Assembly (NCBI GenBank): GCA_965279165.1
Contig: OZ257140.1
Span: forward strand, 2,232,001-2,296,000
Length of the DNA stretch: 64,000 nt
Direction of reading: 5' to 3'
Source of the DNA: JBAYIE01 sp965279165
Lineage (GTDB): Bacteria > Bacteroidota > Bacteroidia > UKL13-3
The notes under the pieces are model-generated. The model was not told the DNA's origin, did not search any database, and saw only the letters and a program-made list of their open reading frames with translations. Positions within the stretch are counted from its first letter, which is position 1. Each line of letters opens with the position of its first letter. Made by a program: the position numbers and the translations under genes. Positions 44,493-54,093 of the stretch are shown here, one piece after another.

Positions 44493-45050
44493 ATGAGAAA
44501 AATCAAACAAACACTAATCATTGCCTTATCGGTACTTTGTATCGGGTTAACCAAGGCGAATGCCCAGAAATTCGGATATATTGAATTTCAGGAGTTATTA
44601 ACCCAGATGCCGGAATACAAAAAGGCCAATACCGATATGGAAGTATATGGTAAAACTTTACAGGATCAATTAAAGTCGATGAGCGAAGAGCTCGAAAGAA
44701 AATACGGTGATTACCAGAAAAACGAGGCGAAAATGGCTGAAGCGATAAAAGAGTTAAAGCAAAAGGAACTTCGCGACATGCAAGCTCGTATTCAGGAATT
44801 TCAAGAAACAGCGCAAGAAAGCGTTCGTAAAAAAGAATCTGATTTGTTAAAACCAATCATCGAAAAAGCAAAAAATGCAATATCACAAGTTGCTAAAGAA
44901 GGAGGTCTGGCTTATGTATTTGATGCAAGTCCGGGAGCTCCAATTTTACACAAACCGGATAGCGATAATATTATGCCGGCTGTAAAACGGAAACTTGGAA
45001 TAACCGCACCGGCAACTATAACGCCGGCTCCGGAGAAAGAGAGTAAATAA
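44493..45050 (+). CDS. Skp/OmpH family periplasmic chaperone, copy 2
   Basis: Paralogue of the preceding protein, 185 residues, 2 bp after it. Signal peptide (1-24), KFGYIEFQELLTQMPEY, a coiled-coil arm (about 45-115) and a core with LAYVFDASPGAPIL. The C-terminal tail is Pro/Ala/Thr-rich. It closes the envelope run, with a strong terminator just after. Confidence 0.93.
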   Translation: MRKIKQTLIIALSVLCIGLTKANAQKFGYIEFQELLTQMPEYKKANTDMEVYGKTLQDQLKSMSEELERKYGDYQKNEAKMAEAIKELKQKELRDMQARIQEFQETAQESVRKKESDLLKPIIEKAKNAISQVAKEGGLAYVFDASPGAPILHKPDSDNIMPAVKRKLGITAPATITPAPEKESK

Positions 45051-45051
45051 T

Positions 45052-45086
45052 AAAAAAGTCCCGCAGCATCTGCGGGACTTTTTTTT
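45052..45086. terminator. bidirectional intrinsic terminator
   Basis: Stem gtcccgca/tgcgggac (45058-45065 with 45071-45078), five-base loop, A-run on the left and T-run on the right. It can stop both the chaperone gene and the convergent small gene at 45090-45299. Confidence 0.95.
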
Positions 45087-45089
45087 GCA

Positions 45090-45299
45090 TCAAGGAATCT
45101 GGCTATTCACATACAACTCCACATCGTTAACCGTAAGTAATGGTTGTAAATCGTTTGCGGTGATTGTGGTTCCAAATTCTGTGTTACATGCATCTGCCAA
45201 CAATTGTAAATCGCCGGATGTATAACCCAGATCGTTTACCATTGAGAGCGCCGAACCGGATGGCGCTTTGTCCATAATAATGTTTTTAACTTTTCCCAT
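45090..45299 (-). CDS. small ACP-like protein without the phosphopantetheine Ser
   Basis: Protein of 69 residues. The second half (about 28-66) reads like helices II-IV of an acyl carrier protein: DLQLLADACNTEFGTTITAND followed by LLTVNDVELYVNSQ, matching the LExEFxxxIpxE...TVgdxvxyI pattern. At the place of the carrier motif DSL stands DLGYT, so the Ser that would hold phosphopantetheine seems to be missing. It may be a decayed or structural ACP relative. It sits alone between the terminator and a GT39-type gene. Moderate certainty that it is a gene at all. Confidence 0.55.
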   Translation of the reverse strand: MGKVKNIIMDKAPSGSALSMVNDLGYTSGDLQLLADACNTEFGTTITANDLQPLLTVNDVELYVNSQIP

Positions 45300-45367
45300 T
45301 TAATTCTTAATTAGGTAACCAAATATAACAAAAATTAGGATAGGTAAGAGTTGGAATGTGCAACTAA

Positions 45368-47218
45368 TTAGTGAAAATCATTCACCAAACCAAAGAGGAA
45401 TTTATTACCCTGAATCAATTGCGTTTGAATGGCGGATGCTTGAAATTCTTCTTGATGAATATTCCAAACGAATGTTTCAAGTTTCAAATTTCCTTCAGGA
45501 ACCGAAGTAGGGATTCTGAATCGAATTAATATAGGTGTAATGGAATCTGAAGGGAGATAAAAATCCTGGTAAGAAGCACCAAACCATAAAACTTGTTTGT
45601 CGTTTTCGTCTTTTAAAACACAAACCAATTGTGGGTTAATTGCAGTATTGGAAATAGGTTTTATTTTTACGTAGGCTTGCAGTAAATCGTTGTTTCCGGA
45701 ATTTAAGACCATAGATTTTAATGTGCTTCCAAATTCCTTTTCGGAGTTAAATTGATCGCGGGTTGAAACGGATGTTATAACTCCGGTGTCGACCGGTTCG
45801 GACTTTTGTTTCGTAAGTATGTACGTTTCAAATGCAGCACCTTCTTCTTTGTTGATTATGGTAGGATAATACCATTGTGCCAACCCAACATATATCGGAT
45901 TTCCCGGCATGCCATATGATATAACCAACGTGTCGGATGTAATTTGTTGAATTTTACTTCTGAAGGATGCATAAGGAATTGTGTCGAAATGGAAATATAT
46001 TACATTGGGTTGAATGCGATATTTGCTAAAATAAAATCGATAATAATCCGGAGAATTTCCATTCAGTAGCAGGGGTAAGTGAGAATACTTGGTAATCCCT
46101 GCAACACTAGCTTGGTAGCCTTGGTTGTAATTCAATTGAAAATGCATCCGGTTAAATATTAAGCCATAAAGATTGGTGCAGAGGAGAATCCCGGTAAATA
46201 TTAGAAAATATTGCTGTCGCCAGCGGCTAACGCCATAAAACAATACGACCAATAAGTATGGAGCAGCAAAAATGAGAACGGCATATTGCAAAACCGGATT
46301 GCGAAAAATGGAATAGTAATAGCCGGTTATAAAAGTAAGTGCAAAAATGGAAACCCCTGCCACAAGTACCAACATTTCTCTTTTTGGAGCTTTATACAAA
46401 GAGAATATGGTAACGGGTATCACTAAAAATATCAATATGTAGGTTAACAAAAAGTATTGGCCTACATATTTTATGTACTGGATTATAAATAATCCATCTG
46501 GCTTGCCCAACCATCCCGTAGTACCTCCAATTCCACCGGTATTTAGTTGAGCCAACAGAATAGGAACTTGAGGCGAATAAAGGATACAAGCAACGGTAAA
46601 TGTGTAAATCAAATTCATTTTAAATGCTTTCATTTCGGCAAGAAGCAATACGATGGATATGATAAAAATGGTTAGTCCGGCAAAATGATGCGTACTAACT
46701 GAAGCGAGTATAAAAAAGCAAAGCATTGCATAATCGCGTAGTTTTCTTTTGTGGTGTAAAAGTATTTGCAATCCAAAATAAAGTGCAAGCAAAACAAAAA
46801 GCAATCCCGGCATGTAAGGCCGTGCCAGTTGACTATATAAAATAAAATATTGAGAAGTGGCAATATAGGCGGCTACCAGAATGCCAAGATTACGGTTTAT
46901 GGTGATGGCTGTTATTTTATAGGAAACAAACACCACTATAATTCCGCTGAGTATAAATGGCATTTTAATAATCCAAGCACTTGTACCAACTATTTTTATA
47001 TAATAGAAAAGTAAAAGTTGTATCAAAACAGGATGCCCATCCGGCTTTATACCCAAATTTATTAGTTCATTAAAAGTGTTGTATTGTGCTCGATAAATTG
47101 CACTCAGTTCATCGTTGGTATAAGGCAATTCGTTTAAATGATACAAACGCAATATGGCAGCAAGCAGTAAAATGCCTGCCATCAAAATATGGTGTATTGG
47201 AATGTGTTTTGTTTTCAA
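45368..47218 (-). CDS. GT39/ArnT-like membrane glycosyltransferase
   Basis: Integral membrane protein of 616 residues with about 10-12 helices in the first 400 residues and a soluble C-terminal domain (about 420-616). The first loop has YTNDELSAIY (acidic pair of the PMT/ArnT superfamily), followed by KPDGHPVLIQ. These proteins transfer a sugar from a polyprenyl-phosphate donor to lipid, protein or glycan on the periplasmic face. The donor and acceptor are unknown. Single gene. Confidence 0.86.
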   Translation of the reverse strand: MKTKHIPIHHILMAGILLLAAILRLYHLNELPYTNDELSAIYRAQYNTFNELINLGIKPDGHPVLIQLLLFYYIKIVGTSAWIIKMPFILSGIIVVFVSYKITAITINRNLGILVAAYIATSQYFILYSQLARPYMPGLLFVLLALYFGLQILLHHKRKLRDYAMLCFFILASVSTHHFAGLTIFIISIVLLLAEMKAFKMNLIYTFTVACILYSPQVPILLAQLNTGGIGGTTGWLGKPDGLFIIQYIKYVGQYFLLTYILIFLVIPVTIFSLYKAPKREMLVLVAGVSIFALTFITGYYYSIFRNPVLQYAVLIFAAPYLLVVLFYGVSRWRQQYFLIFTGILLCTNLYGLIFNRMHFQLNYNQGYQASVAGITKYSHLPLLLNGNSPDYYRFYFSKYRIQPNVIYFHFDTIPYASFRSKIQQITSDTLVISYGMPGNPIYVGLAQWYYPTIINKEEGAAFETYILTKQKSEPVDTGVITSVSTRDQFNSEKEFGSTLKSMVLNSGNNDLLQAYVKIKPISNTAINPQLVCVLKDENDKQVLWFGASYQDFYLPSDSITPILIRFRIPTSVPEGNLKLETFVWNIHQEEFQASAIQTQLIQGNKFLFGLVNDFH

Positions 47219-47263
47219 CGAATGAATACAAATATAGCGTTTAAGGAATAGGGAAAAGGAACT

Positions 47264-48034
47264 TTACATTTCTTCCAGTTCGATATACTTAAATGGCTCC
47301 ATTGCTTCAGGTGTATTGCCGGATCCTTCTTTCCCAGTAAGTTTTCTTACCGGCTGATAAGTTAAAAATTCATCCGGAAGTGGTTCAAGTATCGATTTGA
47401 ACAGGTTATTATTTACTTCTTTTTCTTCGAGCCATTCCTGCATATTTTCTTGCAGTAAAATTACTGGCATTCGGGGACCGGCATTTTTGGGATTGTTGTG
47501 GATTTTCGCCATCGTTTCATTTCCCTTGGTAGTAACAATGGATACAGTTCTTATTAACTCTCCGGTTTGCGGATTGGTCCATTCTTCCCATAAGCCGGCA
47601 ACTACCATTGGATTGCCGTTTTTCATGGCAATAAGAAATGGATAGGTTTTGTTTTTTAAATGGTGGTATTCATAAAATGCATCCAGAAATATCAAACATC
47701 TTTTATTTTTTGCTGCATTTCGGAAGGATGGTTTTTCAAACATGGTTTCCGAACGCGCATTGATTGTTTGGTTGGCAATTGTATGAGCTGTAATTTCATC
47801 TTTTGCCCAAAAGGGAATAAGCCCCCAACTCAATAATTGTGGGTTTTTAGGTTCCGTATTGGTAAAAGTAAGTAATGGAGGATGTGCAAATGCATTAATA
47901 AAAAAATGAGGAGAAAGTAAGGTACGTTCTCGGTTAAGTTTTTCTTCAATTATGGCAATTTCTTCGGCACTTTCGCCTCGGTGTTTGGCATATTTTAAAG
48001 AAGCTTGGGTCAGAGAAGCTGCATTATAACACAC
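47264..48034 (-). CDS. SRAP (HMCES/YedK-type) protein
   Basis: Protein of 256 residues that shields abasic sites in single-stranded DNA by a Cys2 thiazolidine crosslink. The protein starts MCYNAASL, giving the required Cys2 after Met removal. NARSETMFEKPSF and CLIFLDAFYEYHH hold the Asn and Glu. The His lies in KIHNNP, just before GPRMPVIL. The length is typical. It is alone between the GT39-type gene and serS. Confidence 0.95.
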   Translation of the reverse strand: MCYNAASLTQASLKYAKHRGESAEEIAIIEEKLNRERTLLSPHFFINAFAHPPLLTFTNTEPKNPQLLSWGLIPFWAKDEITAHTIANQTINARSETMFEKPSFRNAAKNKRCLIFLDAFYEYHHLKNKTYPFLIAMKNGNPMVVAGLWEEWTNPQTGELIRTVSIVTTKGNETMAKIHNNPKNAGPRMPVILLQENMQEWLEEKEVNNNLFKSILEPLPDEFLTYQPVRKLTGKEGSGNTPEAMEPFKYIELEEM

Positions 48035-48084
48035 AATAGTTATGGTTCGTTAATAGGTAATAACTATAAGATAATAAAAATTGT

Positions 48085-48134
48085 TACCAATTACGTAGTT
48101 AGGTAGTTACGCAATTACACAATTACACAATTAC
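48085..48134. repeat. 8-bp period repeat (aattacac type)
   Basis: About six imperfect copies of aattacgt/aattacac lie just after the serS stop in its transcript. They are the same octamer family as at 7961-8009. Confidence 0.8.
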
Positions 48135-48141
48135 GTTTTTC

Positions 48142-49413
48142 TTAATCAATAGTATCAAATCCCGTATAAGGCACCAAAGCAGCCGGAATCTTTATTCCTG
48201 TTGCTGTTTGGTTATTCTCAAGGAGAGTTGCAACAATACGAGGTAAGGCAAGTGCACTACCGTTTAAGGTATGAACCAACATGTTTTTTCCCTCTTTATT
48301 TTTAAACCGACATTTCAGACGGTTGGATTGAAAACTTTCAAAATTAGAAGTTGAGCTTACTTCGAGCCATCTTTGTTGGGCAGCACTATAAGTTTCAAAA
48401 TCATAGGTTAAAGCAGAACCGAAGCTCATATCTCCACCACATAATTTAAGAATGCGATATGGCAATTCCAATTTTTCGAGGAGTCCTTGCACGTGTTTAA
48501 CCATCTCTTCCAATATCGCATAGGATTTTTCAGGATGAACAATTTGAACAATTTCCACTTTATCGAATTGGTGCAATCGATTTAATCCCCGCACATGAGC
48601 GCCCCATGCACCGGCTTCACGACGGAAACAAGGAGTATAACCGGCATTTTTAACCGGGAGTTCTTCTTCTTTTAATATCACATCGCGGTATAAGTTAGTA
48701 ATAGGTACTTCTGCTGTAGGAATCAAATACAGATCATCGGCAGTAACATGGTACATCTGACCTTCTTTATCAGGAAGTTGCCCTGTTCCGAAACCGCTTT
48801 CCGCATTGACCAAAATTGGAGGCATAATTTCTTTGTAACCTGCCTTTACTGCTTCATCCAGAAAAAAGTTAATCATTGCCCTTTGTAAACGTGCACCTTT
48901 TCCTTTGTATACCGGGAATCCGGCGCCCGAAATTTTTGCCCCGAGCTCAAAATCGATGATATCATATTTTTTTATTAACTCCCAATGAGGCAATGCACCA
49001 TCATGTAATGTAGGGAGTTCTCCAAATTGATAGGTGTTTAAATTTTCCTCAGGAGTTCTGCCTTCCGGTACACTTTCATGTGGTAAATTGGGAAGTGTTA
49101 CCAACTGGTTAAAAATTACTCCATCCAATTGTTTCACTTTTTCTTCTAAAGATTTTATGGTGTCTTTAATCTTGGTTGAATTTACTTTAAGATTTTCGGC
49201 TTCCTCTTTTTTACCACTTTTCATCAATTCACCAATTTGTTTTGCAAGCAAATTGCTTTCAGCCTGTGCCGTTTCAAGGGAAGCTTGATGAATTCTTTTT
49301 TCTTCATCCAACTTTAAAATGGAATCCACCAGAGATAAATCGGCGAAATGTTTTTTTCGCAGACCATTTTTTACCGCTAAAGTATTTTCACGGATGTAAT
49401 TTATTTGCAACAT
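48142..49413 (-). CDS. serS: seryl-tRNA synthetase
   Basis: Class II aminoacyl-tRNA synthetase of 423 residues, full length. The N-terminal coiled-coil arm spans about 30-100. The catalytic domain includes motif 2 CFRREAGAWG and the TAEVP serine-binding stretch. Motif 3 is in LNGSALALPRIVATLLEN. It charges serine tRNAs, among them the tRNA-Ser(GCU) at 30504. Cyclophilin lies upstream on the same strand with a 16-bp gap. Confidence 0.97.
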   Translation of the reverse strand: MLQINYIRENTLAVKNGLRKKHFADLSLVDSILKLDEEKRIHQASLETAQAESNLLAKQIGELMKSGKKEEAENLKVNSTKIKDTIKSLEEKVKQLDGVIFNQLVTLPNLPHESVPEGRTPEENLNTYQFGELPTLHDGALPHWELIKKYDIIDFELGAKISGAGFPVYKGKGARLQRAMINFFLDEAVKAGYKEIMPPILVNAESGFGTGQLPDKEGQMYHVTADDLYLIPTAEVPITNLYRDVILKEEELPVKNAGYTPCFRREAGAWGAHVRGLNRLHQFDKVEIVQIVHPEKSYAILEEMVKHVQGLLEKLELPYRILKLCGGDMSFGSALTYDFETYSAAQQRWLEVSSTSNFESFQSNRLKCRFKNKEGKNMLVHTLNGSALALPRIVATLLENNQTATGIKIPAALVPYTGFDTID

Positions 49414-49429
49414 ATTGGGAGGAATCGGT

Positions 49430-49870
49430 TTAAGCTTCGGAAACAGTAACCTTTATCATTTTATCACCGGCACGGATTTGATCAATTACTTCCAAACCGT
49501 CCACTACCTTACCAAAAACGGTATGGTTACGATCCAGGTGTTGGGTATTCATGCGGTTATGGCAAATAAAGAATTGGGAGCCACCGGTATTTCTTCCTGC
49601 ATGGGCCATGGATAATACACCTTTGTCGTGGCGTTGATTTTCTCCATCCAGTTCACAATTAATATGGTAGCCCGGTCCGCCTGCTCCGGTTCCGGTCGGA
49701 TCTCCACCCTGGATAACAAAATCTGGAATTACACGGTGAAAGGTAACTCCGTTGTAGAAGCCGCTTTCGGCAAGTTTAATAAAATTAGCAACCGTATTGG
49801 GAGCATCTTTTTCAAAGAATTCAATGGTCATGATTCCTTTTTCGGTATGAATTTGGGCTTTTTTAGTCAT
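49430..49870 (-). CDS. cyclophilin-type peptidylprolyl isomerase
   Basis: Cytosolic single-domain cyclophilin of 146 residues from the ATG at 49870; a start three codons earlier is possible. Core motifs: FHRVIPDFVIQGGDPTGTG, GVLSMAHAG and QFFICH, then FGKVVDGLEVID. No signal peptide, so cytosolic. It is coupled with serS. Confidence 0.95.
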   Translation of the reverse strand: MTKKAQIHTEKGIMTIEFFEKDAPNTVANFIKLAESGFYNGVTFHRVIPDFVIQGGDPTGTGAGGPGYHINCELDGENQRHDKGVLSMAHAGRNTGGSQFFICHNRMNTQHLDRNHTVFGKVVDGLEVIDQIRAGDKMIKVTVSEA

Positions 49871-49976
49871 AATATTCATTATTATATAAGGGTTGCGAAA
49901 ATAGCGAAAAGAAGGTTTGATTTATACTATTTTTCTGATTTAATGGTTTGGGTTATATTGCACCAAAATTAATCAT

Positions 49977-51365
49977 ATGAATTTCGATTTAATAGTTATT
50001 GGTAGTGGGCCCGGAGGTTATGTAGCTGCTATCCGCGCCAGTCAATTGGGTTTAAAAACTGCAATCGTTGAAAAAGAAAACCTTGGAGGTATCTGTTTAA
50101 ACTGGGGTTGTATACCAACCAAAGCATTGCTTAAATCTGCACAGGTTTTTGATTATATAAAACATGCCGGTGATTATGGTATAACTGTTGCCGATTCAAA
50201 GCATGATTTTGGAGCTGTAGTTAAGCGCAGCAGGGGTGTTGCTGATGGTATGAGTAAAGGAATTGCCTTTCTGATGAAGAAAAATAAGATTGAGGTTTTA
50301 ATGGGTGCAGGAAAACTTGCAGGTAGCGGTAAGGTGGAAGTTACGGATGCTGCAGGTGCTAAAAAGGTGTATGAAGCAAAACATATCATTTTGGCAACGG
50401 GTGCTAGAAGCCGCGAATTACCAAATATTAAAATTGATGGGAAAAAAGTAATCGGTTACAGGGATGCGATGAATTTACCGTCACAGCCAAAATCGATGGT
50501 TGTAATGGGTTCAGGAGCAATTGGTAGCGAATTTGCTTATTTCTATAATGCCATGGGAACCAAAGTAACCTTGGTAGAATATTTACCTGCAATTTTGCCA
50601 ATTGAAGATGAAGAAGTGAGCAAAGAAGTTACCAAGGCATTTAAAAAATCCGGCATTACAGTAATGACAGGTGCATCTGTTGAATCAGTTGATACCAAAG
50701 GAAACAGCTGTAAGGTAAAGATTAAAACAGGAAATATTACAGAAGAATTGGAATGTGATGTGGTACTATCTGCAGTTGGCATCCAAACCAATTTGGAAAA
50801 TCTAGGCTTGGAACAAGTAGGAGTAAAAACAGATAAAGGCAAGGTATTGGTAGATGATTTTTATGCTACCAACATTAAAGGAGTATATGCAATTGGTGAT
50901 ATTGTTAAAGGTCCGGCATTGGCCCACGTGGCAAGTGCAGAAGGAATTATTTGTGTAGAAAAAATTGGAGGACATCATCCCGAACCACTCGATTATAATA
51001 ACATACCCGGATGTACCTATTGCTCTCCTGAAGTGGCATCCGTTGGCTATACAGAAAAAGCTGCAAAGGATGCAGGATTCGAGGTTAAAGTGGGTAAATT
51101 TCCATTCACAGCCTCCGGTAAAGCAAGTGCGGCCGGTGCAAAAGAAGGTTTTGTTAAGTTGGTATTTGATGCAAAATACGGAGAATTATTAGGCGCACAT
51201 ATGGTTGGAGCGAATGTAACGGAAATGATAGCCGAAATAGTTGCTGCAAGAAAATTAGAAACTACCGGCATGGAGCTTATTAAAACGGTTCATCCGCATC
51301 CAACAATGAGTGAAGCAATTATGGAAGCTGCAGCACAAGCTTATGGAGAATGTATCCATTTGTAG
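49977..51365 (+). CDS. lpdA: dihydrolipoyl dehydrogenase (E3)
   Basis: FAD-dependent E3 of 2-oxo acid dehydrogenase complexes, 462 residues. FAD loop GSGPGG (9-14). The redox disulfide is C40/C45 in GGICLNWGCIPTKALL. The NAD site has GSGAIGSEFAYF. The His-Glu pair is in HPHPTMSEA near the C-terminus. It would reoxidise the lipoyl groups of the complex that uses the E1 at 8011-10062, or of pyruvate or glycine complexes elsewhere. A single gene, followed 33 bp later by DUF4421. Confidence 0.96.
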   Translation: MNFDLIVIGSGPGGYVAAIRASQLGLKTAIVEKENLGGICLNWGCIPTKALLKSAQVFDYIKHAGDYGITVADSKHDFGAVVKRSRGVADGMSKGIAFLMKKNKIEVLMGAGKLAGSGKVEVTDAAGAKKVYEAKHIILATGARSRELPNIKIDGKKVIGYRDAMNLPSQPKSMVVMGSGAIGSEFAYFYNAMGTKVTLVEYLPAILPIEDEEVSKEVTKAFKKSGITVMTGASVESVDTKGNSCKVKIKTGNITEELECDVVLSAVGIQTNLENLGLEQVGVKTDKGKVLVDDFYATNIKGVYAIGDIVKGPALAHVASAEGIICVEKIGGHHPEPLDYNNIPGCTYCSPEVASVGYTEKAAKDAGFEVKVGKFPFTASGKASAAGAKEGFVKLVFDAKYGELLGAHMVGANVTEMIAEIVAARKLETTGMELIKTVHPHPTMSEAIMEAAAQAYGECIHL

Positions 51366-51398
51366 ATTGTTTTTAAACCATGTGAATGTGATTATTAA

Positions 51399-52448
51399 AT
51401 GAACCGACTAAAATTGGCTATTGTTTGTTTAGTTGTGTCGGGAAAGGTAGTTGCACAACAAAGTTTTTTTAAAAAATTATTTACGAGGGTTGTATACGAC
51501 ACTTCTTATGTAGAAAGTTACTACGACCATTTTCTACATGTAACTGCCGTAAGTGTTTTACAAAAACAGGATTTACAAGTTTCGTCCGGTGATTTGTTTC
51601 CAACACTTAAGTTTTCTCCCAATACTGCTTTTCGATTTGGATTCGGTGTCGATTATAATTTATTGTCCTTAGAATATACACAAGGTGTAGAATACCTGGA
51701 TGCACCTGATCCAAATAAAGGGAATACCAATAGTTTTAGTCTGCGTTTAGGTGTAACCGGACGACGTTTTCTTGGAAGTTTGTTGATTCAATCCTATCAA
51801 GGAATGTATTTAAGCAATCCACAGGATGTTATTCCAACTTGGCAACCAACGGATCCTTATCCGATAAGAGGCGATATCAGAAGTGAAGTAATGTTGGGTA
51901 GCCTCAATTATTTTTTTAACAATACCCGTTTTTCGAGTATGGCGTCGTTATGGCAGATTGACCGTCAGAAGAAATCTGCCGGTTCATTCACCGTAGGAAT
52001 TACGGCTAGTATAGGAAAAATCAGATCAGATTCAACGTTGTTGCCATATGAATATTCTTCTGTTTTGCCCAATAATGATAGGCTATTGGAAGGTACCAAT
52101 TATCTGTACGGAATAAATTTTGGTTACGGTTATAATTTAATTTTATTTAAAAACTTTTTTGTCAATGGTTTACTGATACCGGGTGTAGATCTTCAAGCAG
52201 GTACCTATCGGGATGTAAATCAAAAGTATTACAAAACAGGTACAAATATTGGTTATCATGGCGACTTTAGATTTGTAACCGGATACAATGGAGAGCGGTA
52301 TTATTGTGGATTTCATTATTCGAATTATTTCGTTAACAACCGGGTACACAATAACGTTGATGTGAATATTTATAACGGATACCTGCGATTTTTCGCCGGT
52401 AGAAGGTTTGATCTTGCTCCACGAAAAAGTAACAAAAAAGGAAAATGA
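51399..52448 (+). CDS. DUF4421 family outer-membrane barrel
   Basis: Exported beta-barrel-like protein of 349 residues with a signal peptide (about 1-20, ending VVAQ). The sequence fits DUF4421: the opening around VYDTSYVESYYDHFLHVTAV, alternating strands with Gly/aromatic girdles, and a closing YNGYLRFFAGRRFDL. Function unknown. Its stop overlaps the next start in ATGA, so it is expressed with the phospholipase D-type enzyme. Confidence 0.83.
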   Translation: MNRLKLAIVCLVVSGKVVAQQSFFKKLFTRVVYDTSYVESYYDHFLHVTAVSVLQKQDLQVSSGDLFPTLKFSPNTAFRFGFGVDYNLLSLEYTQGVEYLDAPDPNKGNTNSFSLRLGVTGRRFLGSLLIQSYQGMYLSNPQDVIPTWQPTDPYPIRGDIRSEVMLGSLNYFFNNTRFSSMASLWQIDRQKKSAGSFTVGITASIGKIRSDSTLLPYEYSSVLPNNDRLLEGTNYLYGINFGYGYNLILFKNFFVNGLLIPGVDLQAGTYRDVNQKYYKTGTNIGYHGDFRFVTGYNGERYYCGFHYSNYFVNNRVHNNVDVNIYNGYLRFFAGRRFDLAPRKSNKKGK

Positions 52449-53614
52449 TTGGCTTGAAAGAAGACGCTAAGGTGTTTTATAACAACAAAGTTATTTTGTT
52501 ACAAAGCGGCAAAGGGTTTTTCGAAACAATAATTAACCATATTAAACAAGCAAGATTTTATCTGCATTTTCAATTTTATATTTTTAACGACGACAAAACC
52601 GGAAGGTTAATAATTGATGAATTGTTAAAGGCAGCAAAGCGAGGCGTTCGAATTTTTATTTTAATAGATGGATATGCCACAGAGAACTGGAATAAGGAAT
52701 TATATCAAACTTGTTTATCCAATGGAATAAAGATAAGAAAATTTTCAATTCCTTATTTGTCTAAATTAAAAGTAGGATTACGGATGCACCAGAAAGTATT
52801 TGTTCAAGACAATGATTTTGCCATTGTAGGAGGAATAAATATTGCAAACAAATACAGCGGATACGATGGAAAAATACCTTGGCTTGATTTTGCAGTACAA
52901 ATCGAAGGCGATATTGTTGGAGAAATACGAAGCACATGCGAATTTATTTGGAAAAAGAAAGTTCGCAGGGAAATGCGCCAATTAAATGTTCCTCGAACCA
53001 TAGATTATACAGGAGAATCAGCAATTCAATTAATACAGAATAACTGGATACAACGTAAAATAGAAATTTCTAAATCTTATAAAGATTTAATACGAAATAC
53101 AAACGCAGAATTAATTCTTGTTGCAAGTTATTTTTTCCCCGGTAATAGCATCCGCAGATTGATTAAAAAGGCCACAGAGAGAGGGGTGAAAATTAAAGTA
53201 GTATTTGGTGAGTTTTCAGACGTGGCTTTGTTCAAGCCTGCTTCTAAATATTTATATGAATGGTTATTAAAAAATAATATTGAAATTTATGAATGGCATG
53301 CTTCCGTGCTTCATGGTAAAGTTTCGATTTCCGATAAACAGATTGTCAATATCGGATCCTATAATATCAATGCATTAAGCGACTATGGCAGTATAGAATT
53401 AAATGTGGTAATTCAGGATGCATTGTTCGCGGCACAGACGTCAGAATCTATCAATAAAATTATCGATGATGGTTGCAGGCAAATAACAAAGGAAAAATTT
53501 CACGGAAAAAGTAATTTCATTCTAACATCATATCGTTGGATTTGTTATCAAGTGATTCATATTTTACTTAAAGTACTTTTTATTTCCATGCAAAACAGGA
53601 ACAATAAATACTAG
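52445..53614 (+). CDS. phospholipase D-type (cardiolipin synthase-like) enzyme
   Basis: PLD superfamily enzyme of 389 residues with two HKD motifs: HQKVFVQD from H115 and HGKVSISD from H290, each followed by the NxxG-type IVGGINI or NIGSYNI segment. It lacks the two N-terminal transmembrane helices of classical Cls and has a hydrophobic C-terminal stretch instead (about 360-380). It probably makes or remodels cardiolipin or related phospholipids. Coupled with DUF4421 by a 4-bp overlap. Confidence 0.9.
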   Translation: MIGLKEDAKVFYNNKVILLQSGKGFFETIINHIKQARFYLHFQFYIFNDDKTGRLIIDELLKAAKRGVRIFILIDGYATENWNKELYQTCLSNGIKIRKFSIPYLSKLKVGLRMHQKVFVQDNDFAIVGGINIANKYSGYDGKIPWLDFAVQIEGDIVGEIRSTCEFIWKKKVRREMRQLNVPRTIDYTGESAIQLIQNNWIQRKIEISKSYKDLIRNTNAELILVASYFFPGNSIRRLIKKATERGVKIKVVFGEFSDVALFKPASKYLYEWLLKNNIEIYEWHASVLHGKVSISDKQIVNIGSYNINALSDYGSIELNVVIQDALFAAQTSESINKIIDDGCRQITKEKFHGKSNFILTSYRWICYQVIHILLKVLFISMQNRNNKY

Positions 53615-53637
53615 TCCACTTTTATTTACTCATTTAC

Positions 53638-54093
53638 TCATTTCTTCAATATCTGATTCGAATGATCCGCCGTATCTACATCTTCAATTACTTGTTCTAT
53701 GATCCCATTTTCGTCGATTACAAAAGTGGTGCGAATTACCCCTTGGTAATTTACGCCGAATAATTTTTTATCGCCCCAAACGCCATATTGGTTACAAATA
53801 ATTTTGTCTGTGTCGGCAATTAAAGAATAAGGCAAACCAAATTTTCGGATAAAATTCTGGTGTTTTTTTACAGAATCCGGACTAACACCTAATACCTGGT
53901 AACCATTCTTCAAAAACAATTGATAATTATCTCGAAGATTACAGGATTCAATCGTACATCCGGGTGTATTATCACGCGGATAGAAAAATAAAACAAGTTT
54001 TTTGTTTGTATAATCGGTTAGTTTAACTGTTTCATTTCGTTCGTTTATACCAATAAATAAAGGTGCTTTTTGTCCCGGTTTTAATGTTGTCAT
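53638..54093 (-). CDS. bcp: thiol peroxidase Bcp (peroxiredoxin)
   Basis: Thioredoxin-dependent peroxiredoxin of 151 residues. Peroxidatic C46 in PGCTIESC and resolving C51, the atypical 2-Cys spacing of Bcp. PRDNTPG precedes it. Reduces peroxides in the cytosol. Its start overlaps the stop of the M23 peptidase gene by 4 bp. Confidence 0.95.
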   Translation of the reverse strand: MTTLKPGQKAPLFIGINERNETVKLTDYTNKKLVLFFYPRDNTPGCTIESCNLRDNYQLFLKNGYQVLGVSPDSVKKHQNFIRKFGLPYSLIADTDKIICNQYGVWGDKKLFGVNYQGVIRTTFVIDENGIIEQVIEDVDTADHSNQILKK

